In this document: positions 21,868 through 30,201 of the stretch, piece by piece
Layout of the letters: each line of letters begins with the position of its first letter
Position numbering within the stretch: the stretch's first letter is position 1
Assembly: GCA_001643675.2 (NCBI GenBank)
Contig: LSRY02000091.1
Location: 1-30,201 of the forward strand
Direction: 5' to 3'
Length of the DNA: 30,201 bases
From: Monocercomonoides exilis
Lineage: Eukaryota; Preaxostyla; Oxymonadida; Polymastigidae
Notes under the pieces: generated by a model
What the model was told of the DNA's origin: nothing
Seen by the model: only the letters and a program-made list of their open reading frames with translations
The model's database searches: none
Translations under genes and position numbers: made by a program

Positions 21868-24235
21868 CCAAAAGCAAAGTCGATAGAATGATGCATTTGG
21901 AGTTATTTGATCAAGGCAGAACATCTCTTGTTATTCCTTCCTGCGAAGAATGGCTGCTGTCAGGAAAATTAGTGGAACACAAAGACTACTTGGGTTTTAT
22001 TTCGCAATGAAGATAAGCAGAGGTGGGCAATACGAACTCAATGAGAAGGTGCTAAAGAGGAGATGGACTATTTTCTGTGGAGGACGAAGAGAACGAAGAG
22101 AGAAGGAAAAGCGAGCTGAGAGTGCTATATGGCAGCTCGTCAGAAGCATCGAAGTCTGCTTCGAAGAAAAGCAGACGTGCTTGTGATACGTCTTCAGTGA
22201 TTTTATCATCATCATCATCATCTTCTTCTTCTTCTTCTTCAAAGCCTCACTCACACTCTCATTCCTTAAATTCGTCCCATTCAAAATCCAGCTCGTCAAC
22301 AACAACCTTATCTCCTTCCTCAACAGCTGTTCCAACTGCATCATTATCATCACCTTCTTCTTCAACTTCTTCTATTTCATCTTCTTCATCAGCCTCTCAA
22401 AATACATCTGTTATCAAACAATTTTGTCATCCTCTCCAGCCACTTGCACAGACACACAAGAAGCACAGCTATCGCACACTCAAACCGATCTCAATTGCGC
22501 ATCCACGCTCAACACTCTCGCAAAATGCAGCTGAAATCAAAAGGCAGAAGAGGAAGACAGCAGCAAGTCAGAAGCGGAACTCGTCTCTATCACCTTTTTC
22601 TTTGATGTTATCTTCTTCCATTGCTTCTTCCTTTTCCTCTGCATCTTCATTGATTTCTTCTCCATCTTCAAATCTGCTCTCTTATTCTATTTCTTCCAAA
22701 AGAAAACTGAGAATGGAAATGAAAAAGAAAAGAAAAGAAAAGCGAAAATGAAGCCAAAATTGCAACAACTCACAGCTCTCCTGAAACGACACATGAGGAA
22801 AACGAAGATGATGCAGAAAATCAGCCAAATGGTATTATCACTTCTCATCTAAATGCCTCTTCGAAACCAGATAGAAAAGTATTTCCATCTTCTTCAATAT
22901 AAATTCGACTGACTATTTCGACGTCGTCTCCATATTCAGACTTAGTTATATATTCTTCTTCTTCTTCGTTTTCTTCATCATCCTCTTCTTCTTCTGTTCT
23001 TCAAGAAATACAGTGCTCGCTCCATTTCACACTTCCTTCTCTTCTCCACCACTGGGTCTGCTGTGCTGAGACTTGCGGGCAGAGAAGCACGATGGAAGAC
23101 AGTGTGTTGCTGCTGCCTGTTGATGGATGGGACATAGAGAAGCTTGTGTGCGACGGAGAAGAGGGGATTTTGGCTCGCATACTGAAATATCCGCAGGAGC
23201 TGAGGTTTGCTGAGAAAGGAATGAAGGCACTGGAAGACAGAGAGGATGAGATCTGGGCAAGGAGGATGAGAGAAAAGGAGAAAAGGAAGAAGGAAAGAAA
23301 GAGAAAAGATGGAGAAGGAAAAGAGAGGAAGGATAGAGAAAGAAAAGAAGAAGAGGATGATAAATCCATAAATAAGCTCAATACAAACATAAAAGCAAAT
23401 GATGTTGAAATTAACTCACAATCGTTGCCTTCATCTTCTCTTTCGTCGTCATCATCTTCTTCTTCATATTCTTCAACAGAAAGTATTAAAGAACAGAATG
23501 TGAATGCACACACAACAAATGCAGCTGATGATGCTTTTCTTCAACCTCCTCTGAATATTCCTCCTCCTCCTCCTCTTTCCGCTCAAGCTCAATTCAATGC
23601 CTCTGCTCTCTTCTCAACTACTTCTTCCATACTCCCCTATGCACCTCCTCCAACCTTTCCTTCCTTTCCTTTTTTTCCTTTTTTTCCCCCTCCTCCTCCT
23701 CCTTCTTCTTCTTCTTCTTATCCTTCCTCTTCCTCTTCTTCGTATTCCCTTTTTCCACTTTCTCTTCCCCATCATCTTATTATATCTTCGCAACTCGATT
23801 CATCTTCATCTTCTCCTTTTCCTTCTTCCCCTTCTTCAATTCCCCCATATCCCCTTCTTATCTTTCTTTCTCTCAGAGCAAGGAATGACAGATTTCGAGG
23901 AGTGTCATTTCATCTGTTTCTTCCTTAACACGAAAGCCTGAAAGCATCGATACGAAAGGCAGAGGAGAGAGATGATTCTTTATGCAGCGCAGAGTGAATT
24001 AACAGTTGAGGAGCCACCAAGATGCGCCTGGAAAGATGCCGCCACCTCCTCATTTGAACGAGGCGATATTGAGTGCTCTGACATATCAAGCAGATGAGAT
24101 TGCAGTTGGTTGTATGGAAAAATATACAAATGGAATGCCTTTTGCCGGTGAGCTGGAAGTTGTCGGCATGCACACTCCAACAGAGCTTGTTGAGCGAGAT
24201 GGTGGTGAAGATGGAACACATCACACTGAATGAAC
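21861..24235 (+). CDS. Hypothetical Lys/Ser-rich coiled-coil protein with Pro-rich C-terminal part
   Basis: The N-terminal part (ATG 21861 or 21890) includes SLVIPSCEEWLLSGKLVEH and HKDYLGF. Then come an acidic stretch (VEDEENEERRKSELRVLYG), a Ser run encoded by TCA/TCT repeats (22205-22240), a basic patch (KKKRKEKRK), then IEKLVCDGEEGILARILKY and a charged helix (REDEIWARRMREKEKRKKER, 23240-23300), a Ser-rich linker and poly-Pro/Phe runs (23550-23720). HLNEAILSALTYQADEIAV to TELVERDGGEDG near 24055-24220 is probably its end. Frame breaks: T4 22071-22074, the AAAAG run near 22735, and around 23930-24000. An in-frame TAA at 22900 separates two open stretches. The function is not recognised; the charged helix and basic patches would suit a nuclear or RNA-binding role (inference). 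It could be two adjacent genes. Confidence 0.5.
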
Positions 24236-24247
24236 TTTATGAATGAT

Positions 24248-25280
24248 TTAACACAGTGAGATTAGAATAACAACGCTGAAACCTCCGATGAAGAGATCCG
24301 TGGTGATGAGATGCTCAACAAAGTTGCTGATGCCATCGCCAAGCAGGAGCAGAGGCTGTCGGCACTGAGGGTGGAAAGGTTGTCGTGAGAGAGGAAGAGG
24401 GAGGAAGTGGTGAGAGCATGATGAGCAGGGCAGGTGAGGGGGAAGGGAATGGACAGATATGTTGGAGAGGAAAAGGGTGCCTCGGCAAGAACAAATGAGC
24501 GAAAAGATGAGGTGGACAGACTTGTTGGCTGCGGAAAAGAGGGTGGAGAACACAGCGATGGATCCGTCGAGGAGAGAGAAGAGGGAAGAGTGGGCAGATC
24601 CAGAGGAAGTTTTCAATTGAGCGGCAGATGTGCAACACAGTTGTGAAGATGGAATCGCAGGAGGCAAGCAGATAGCTGACCTGGCGGGCAGAGGAGCCGG
24701 TGTCTTGGTCGACGAATATCTGGTGGACGCGGAAGAATGTGATGAAGGGGAGGAGGTCGACATCGAGGTTGGGGTCGGTGGGAGGAGTGGGAGGCGATGG
24801 AGGGGTGAAGGAAAGGATGCGAAGTGGAGGTTGAGAATGGAGAGGGGAGGTCGGCGCCGGCTGTGTCCAGCACGAATTCGCTGAGCTCATCGATGGCAAA
24901 CACCACGCTCTCGAGGGAAAACTGTCAAATAGCGTCTGCCTCCCCAAGAACACCCAGCTGCTCAATCCATGGGTCTGTGCCTGGTCTCGCTAGCCTCCTC
25001 ATGCATCGCTGCGATCTTTATGCATCCCCGTCTTAGCTCCCCCTTCTCCCCTCCACCAATCATACACTCGCTGCACTCCACCACGCTGCTGCTCCCAGTG
25101 CACTTGATCTGTGAAAACGCTGTGCTCGCAATTTTGCACAGTGTTTCGAACTCTCATGGCACCAGCCTCCAAGAGCTGATTGTTATCAGCCTGAAAACCA
25201 TCATCTCCACTTTCAAAAGTTACTCTAACATCCTCATTCAAGGTCGAAACTGAATTAAGCAAGACTGCAGAAGAATTCAA
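24248..25280 (-). CDS. Hypothetical helical protein, convergent with the preceding gene
   Basis: Minus-strand pieces with strong protein character: PWIEQLGVLGEADA and FSLESVVFAIDELSEFVLD (24950-24850), then NLDVDLLPFITFFRVHQIFV, GSSARQVSYLLASCDSIF and LHICRSIENFLW (24770-24600), and a hydrophobic C-terminus GISNFVEHLITTDLF to VVILISLC, stop at 24248. A TGA followed by TTTTCCC at about 24925 looks like the 3' end of a short intron (TTTGACAG). Two or three further frame changes are needed. Upstream coding (25000-25280) is ambiguous between strands. G+C is higher than in the flanks. No family is recognised. The stop lies 12 bp from the presumed stop of the plus gene, an ordinary tail-to-tail pair. 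Confidence 0.45.
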
Positions 25281-26235
25281 GCAAACTTATTCACATATCT
25301 GTCCAGCTTTCAAAGTGATTTTCGAAGAGGAAGAAATAGCGCAAAGAAGAATATTCAAAAATTGTTGAATGGAATGTTCATCAAACAACTTAGGCAATGC
25401 TTAAAAGAAAAACAGATGATGAAAAAGATGTATTCATAATAGTTGTGAGCTTTTTAGTGAAAAAGTGAAATTTTTCTTATTTCTTTTTAATTTTTTTGAT
25501 TCTAACTTTGCAATTTTTAAAAATAACTTTGATCAATCTATTTAAATAACTTCTTTGAAGTATTATTTATTTCCAAGCAAATATCAACGACAAATTGTTG
25601 TATATTTGATAAATATCTTGAGTTTCTATTCTCTTTTTCAATGTTTATTATTGAATATCGATTGTTTTTAACGAAAGTTTTAAGATCTTCAATATTTATA
25701 TATAAATTTCTTTCCAATAACATCATAAAACTTATTATAATATAAAAATTATTGATTTCATATAGTTATTATTGTTATCATGTTATATTAATGATTAAAA
25801 AAATGTTTTGTTGCGTTTATTGAATTATCGATGTTTTCCAATAAAATTTTTATATTTTTTCAAAATTTGAAATAAAAACAATTGTAAACAATTTTAAACG
25901 AACAAATAAATTATATTAACAATATATGAATGCAGATTTTTGCATTATTTTACAAAAATTTTTCTTATCAACCCCACCCTTAATGAAAATTTTTCTGATC
26001 AAACGTCGGAATTTTTATGATATCAAAAAAATCACCCATATCAATCATGTGATCTTAAAAATGAATATATCTTAGGGATTGAGTTAATGAAAATTCAGCT
26101 GAAGAACGAGAATATTTGTTCGTGTTAATATTAAGCTGTTTCATTAGGTCTATTTTGGTATTAAGGGTTTTTATAAAGATAATAATAACTCCAAAAATAA
26201 CTATTAAAGGTTATGTGCAAATTTTAGTTTTTTTG

Positions 26236-26281
26236 AACTTTTCTCCCTTCTATTTGTTTCAAATTGAAGGGAGAAAAGGTT
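26236..26281. repeat. Short perfect hairpin
   Basis: CTTTTCTCCCTTC (26238-26250) pairs fully with GAAGGGAGAAAAG (26266-26278) across a 15-base loop. Nearby flanks also pair partly. Confidence 0.8.
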
Positions 26282-26363
26282 AACAAAAATTGAAGTTTAT
26301 GGTCGTTCCGGATTCGTGACACGCAATACTTCAAAATTATAATAAAAATACTTAGAAATTATT

Positions 26364-27650
26364 AGTGCGGTTTTAAAACCTGACATTTTTGTGCCTTGGA
26401 AAAATAAAAATTCAAATATCTCAACAAATAAACAATATTTATTTACAGAAATCTGCATAGTTGTGTACTAACATTTATGAGATCTATTAACATACAAAAT
26501 CCAAATAGCAGTGTTGAATAATTTTTGAAATAAATAATTTCTATTTTTGAAAATCTGACTTTTGATGAATATTTCTATTTTAATAATACGATTCAATTCA
26601 TTTTTTTATTTTTCTATGTCATAAACAATTCTTGTTATTTTTTATTTTCTGCGATTTGCTCGTTTTGACTGAACGAAAAGCTATCATTTTTGAAAATCAT
26701 TGTCAATGGGACAACTTAAATAATGTTATTCATTAAATGCAGAAAAATCGAACTGAAACGAACTGTCGTATTAATTAATGTAAAAATGATATTATATCAC
26801 TACTACGAAGTTATTTAGAATGAAAAACAATCCATTAAATAAGATCAACAAAATTCACATTTAAATGAAAATTTCCATTAAAGTCTTTTGAAAATGAAAA
26901 CAAATAATTTTTATGAAATAAACGCTTCGTCATTTTAAATAATGATTTTTTTAAAACATTCTATAACTATTCTTTTTGACAGTGCAAGTGGAGGTTTCAG
27001 TTCGTTTTTTCTGCATTTAATGAATAACATTATTTAAGTTGTCCCATTGACAATGATTTTTCAAAAATGATAGCTTTTCGTTCAGTCAAAACGAGCAAAT
27101 CGCAGAAAATAAAAATAACAAGAATTGTTTATGACATAGAAAAATAAGTTGTGTGTGCAAAAATGAATTGAATCGTATTATTAAAATAGAAATATTCATC
27201 AAAAGTCAGATTTTCAAAAATAGAAATTATTTATTTCAAAATTATTCAACACTGCTATTTGATTTTGTATGTTAATAGATCTCATAAATGTTAGTACACA
27301 ACTATGCAGATTTCTGTAAATAAATTGGTGATTATTTTTGAAATCTTGTTTTTTCTTTCAAAATTTTCGGTTCGAATATTTCACTTGAACATCAAAAATA
27401 CACTAAAAATGAAAGGACTCGCAAATGACATCATCATCTTTATTCGAGCAAAAACATTTGTCCTTCATACACTTGTGATGAATTCAGCATTCGAATACAA
27501 TATATTTGCGAAAGGCAAACAATCTATGAAAAATGAACACACCGAAAAAGTTATGATTTCAAAATAATCACCCAAATATTATATATTTGTTGAGATATTT
27601 CAATTTTTAATTTTTGTCCGGATAAAAAAATCCGGTTAAAAAACCGCACT
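26364..27650. mobile_element. Foldback (long-TIR) non-autonomous element
   Basis: Arms 26364-26759 and 26994-27650 are inverted repeats. Outer ends read AGTGCGGTTTT and AAAACCGCACT (right arm with small indels). Inner parts share CAATGGGACAACTTAAATAA and the GAACTGAAAC ends. The loop of about 234 bp is unrelated. The right arm is longer because of an insertion at 27327-27572. No coding capacity; no clear target-site duplication. Confidence 0.8.
27327..27572. mobile_element. Nested 246-bp MITE-like insertion
   Basis: Ends are GGTGATTATTTTTGAAATC and the inverted GATTTCAAAATAATCACC, differing by one T. It interrupts the right arm of the foldback element exactly where the left arm is continuous (near 26430). 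A related relic lies at 4832-4975. Confidence 0.7.
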
Positions 27651-28502
27651 GTCTTTTGCAAAATTCGTCCAACAACTAAAAATAAACATTTGGAATTATC
27701 TTTCATTCATATGATCTTTTCGAGGAACATATAAGTTTTTTGATTTTACAACATGATGATGTTCAATTTGATATGCTTTTTGAACTTTGATTTTTAACCG
27801 AAAAATTGGTTTTAAAATGTCAATCACCAAAACATAAACAATTTAGAATTGAAATAGAAAATTTGACGTATCGTTTTACAAATATTTTTTCTCTCTAAAT
27901 TATCGGCATGAAAAGTTGCGTTTTATATACAAAAATAAAATTGGAGACTGAAAAGTGAAAACCCAATTTACTGAAAATAAGGAACACAGTTGCATTCGAA
28001 CATTGACTTTTGAAACAATTGAGACAAATTCATTATCAGAATAAAAATCTTCTTGATGAAAACAAAATACAATTCAAGAAACAATTTACAGACCAAAGGA
28101 AAATTTTCATTAATATTCACCCTTCTTTCAACATGAATTATCTATGAAAAAAATATCGTTCTTTTCTTCTCGTTAAAAAATTTTTGAGAAATACATTATA
28201 AATACTGTACAATGAAATCACTCATCATTATGAATAGTGTTCTTTTGAAATATATATTATATAATGTTCTGTTGCGAGAAAATGCTTTTTCGAATTAATG
28301 AATATGATTTGCGCTTGATTCATTTTCTATTTCAATCTTCTATTTAATCTTTATTCATTTATGTTCAAATCATATTTTATTTCCAACTGACTTTTTTTCC
28401 TTCACTATCAAACTTCGTTTATATTCGAGAGAAATGAGTAAAGAATCAAAAAATTTGTTGTAACCATTATAATTACATAATTATTCAAAAACATGTTTTT
28501 GG

Positions 28503-30201
28503 ATGCGAAACTACCAACAGCTGCCGGAAGAACTGGTAGAGCTGCTTCGTCGAAGAAAAAGAAAAAAAGGAAAAGCAGGAGCAGTAACAAAAGAAGCAAA
28601 GCCAAAACCCAAGTGGAATGTTTGTATCAATTTTGTAAAACAATTTCAAAAAATTTTCAAATGACATTTTCATTTTTTCATAATTAAGTCTGATCTTCAC
28701 GATATGTCAGTTTACAAACTAAGTGAAAGAGAATTGGTTTGAATGATACTATTTAAGCATTGATTTTTTTCACTAAAATTTTGGATTAGAAACGCAGACA
28801 AGAAATGTATTCGCCGAAGCCTAGACCAGGACTATTGGAACATGTATTACAACGTTCATCAAGTTTAGAACGCATTAAAACATCCAGCACTTTTGATTCA
28901 TCCAAAGAGTTTAAGGATGTCAAACATTCATCTCCTGAAGTTGAATCAAGACAACTACACAGTTCACCTGCGAAAAGCAAACAGGATGGACCACCTATGT
29001 CAATGCCACCTTTTGTCACTTCGCCAGCAACGACTAATGAACAAGCTACATTATCATCTGATGAAAAGGTGAAACGAAAAAGTCAACATTTATCACCTTC
29101 AAATTCTTTGGCACGTCGTGCAACATCTGCACCACGTGTAGCTTCAAAGCAACATTCTGCACCATCACAACAAAAGGTTCAAAAACAAAGTGATATTAAA
29201 AGAGAAACAAAGCGATACTTCTAAAGGTCACGGATCAAGAATTTCTTCGAATCGAGTAGTCAAAAAAAGAAAGTCCTTATCACCATCATCTGAATCCAGT
29301 TCAAATTCTGTTTCTGATTCGTCTGAAGATTCGTCATATTCTTATTCTCAGGAGGAAAATGAGAAAGACAAGATTCGCTCAGAAAAGAAAGCATACAGAG
29401 AAGCAAAAAGCTCACAAATTCAACCAAAAAAAGAGAGAAAAGAAGAAGTCATTAAAAGCAATAGATCCGAAAGTCGTCAAGGGCATTCATCATTGCAAAG
29501 GAAACGAGATAAAGAAACATCAGAACAACCATCCATTGCAGAACAGTTTCCTCAAGCTTCAGCTGATGGATCGACTGAGCCTAAATACTCCGAAGAAAAT
29601 AAATTGAGGAAGAAGAAGAAGAAGAAGAAGCTTGCAACAAATTCAACTCCTTCGTCTGATATGCCATCTCAGCTTCCTTTTGCTCAGATTCCATCTACTG
29701 CCACATCACAAACATCTCCATTTCCATCTTCTGCATTCTCAAATCCTCCATCTTTTGGCTATCCTTCACAACAGACAATTCGCATTCCCCCTTCTCCCTT
29801 GCAGGGCAGCTTCCCCTCGTCCGTCTCCTCCAGTTAGCTTGGGAGCTATGCCGGCGACATCCCCAGGAAGTTCTTCTACCACCTCCACTCCACTTCCAAC
29901 TTCCACATTTCCGTTCTCTCTTTTGCCTCCTCCTTCTCAGCCTTCAGCAACTCTGACATCAACCTGCGAGCATCCCACCAATGTTTCCATCTCAATCTCC
30001 TCAAAGCCTAGGCCGCGGAGTGCATGTACCTCAGCAATTCCCAGCGGCTCCGCAACTGTCGTCAACTGTTGCTTCTTCTTCTTCTCTGACTTCTTCTGTC
30101 GCATCTACCACATCATCGGCCACACTCTCCACAAACAACACGCTGCACCAGCTGGTGGAAGCCAACATCCATCTCATCCGGCGCATTACAGCGTTGGATG
30201 A
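28503..30201 (+). CDS. Ser/Lys-rich (RS-like) protein with possible SSXT-type helix, 3' end outside window
   Basis: Exon 1 28503-28618 starts ATG (MRNYQQLPEELVELLRRRKR) and ends KPKPKWN at the donor GTTTGTATC. Exon 2 begins at about 28792 after TTTTGGATTAG with KRRQEMYSPKPRPGLLEHV. Long disordered Ser/Lys/Glu-rich stretches follow, e.g. KKRKSLSPSSESSSNSVSDS, and a poly-Lys run from an AAG repeat (29607-29630). A Pro/Ser section and then TLHQLVEANIHLIRRITALD reach the window edge. This last helix has the L..xN..LI..I spacing of the SS18/SSXT coactivator helix, but only about 20 residues are visible. Frame changes near 29195, 29800 and 29960. A nuclear role is suggested by basic/RS-like composition only. 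Confidence 0.6.

Larger units (their letters stand above)
25281..28502. other. AT-rich gene desert with foldback and MITE elements
   Basis: No coding exon is supported in 3.2 kb. The contents are the hairpin at 26236-26281 and the foldback element at 26364-27650 with a nested small element. 25300-26235 and 27651-28502 show nothing beyond AT-rich sequence. Confidence 0.6.

Noticed and set aside
23001-23513. 170-codon minus-strand ORF with Ser/Phe/Leu runs
   Set aside because: It is the antisense shadow of the Lys/Glu-rich plus-strand coding stretch, whose charged helix pattern is far more protein-like.

Overview
The window looks like nuclear DNA of an AT-rich, intron-bearing protist. Genes lie on both strands. 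They are split by GT-AG introns (36-46 to about 390 nt; donors mostly GTTTG, GTATG or GTAAA) and carry long Ser/Pro/Gln-rich low-complexity tracts. An oxymonad-type metamonad (Monocercomonoides/Blattamonas-like) would fit, but no marker gene proves it. I see no rRNA, tRNA, CRISPR array or bacterial-type operon.

Left part (1-4453): a protein kinase gene on the minus strand (3' end beyond the window) stands head-to-head with a plus-strand equilibrative nucleoside transporter gene. Both could be rebuilt exon by exon, including a 16-nt kinase microexon. 4454-5566 is gene-poor (poly-A tract, MITE relic). 5567-12016 holds minus-strand coding pieces of a large helical-repeat (ARM/HEAT-like) protein with Ser-rich linkers and acidic stretches; I could not close its frame fully.

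Centre (12028-20392): an 8.4-kb DNA transposon with terminal inverted repeats of about 443 bp. On the minus strand it encodes one multi-exon protein that joins a transposase N-terminal region, a ubiquitin-specific protease (USP, peptidase C19) domain and a DDE transposase domain (triad spacing about 80 and 33 residues). On the plus strand it encodes a second, divergent USP. A short GC-rich nested palindrome lies just 3' of the transposase gene, and a decayed TIR-like segment lies between the two divergent genes. A transposon with two deubiquitinase domains, one inserted within the transposase polypeptide, is the most interesting object here.

Right part (20393-30201): a poorly resolved plus-strand ORF, a minus-strand Ser-rich gene, a plus-strand Lys/Ser-rich coiled-coil gene and a minus-strand gene converging on it (20.6-25.3 kb). 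Then comes a 3.2-kb AT-rich gene desert with a 1.3-kb foldback element carrying a nested MITE. Last is a plus-strand Ser/Lys-rich gene running off the right edge.

A feature of the whole window: recognisable domains are interrupted again and again by single-base frame changes, mostly at A or T runs where one added base restores the family consensus. I read this mainly as homopolymer errors in a long-read assembly rather than general gene decay. All CDS spans below are therefore reconstructions over several frames.
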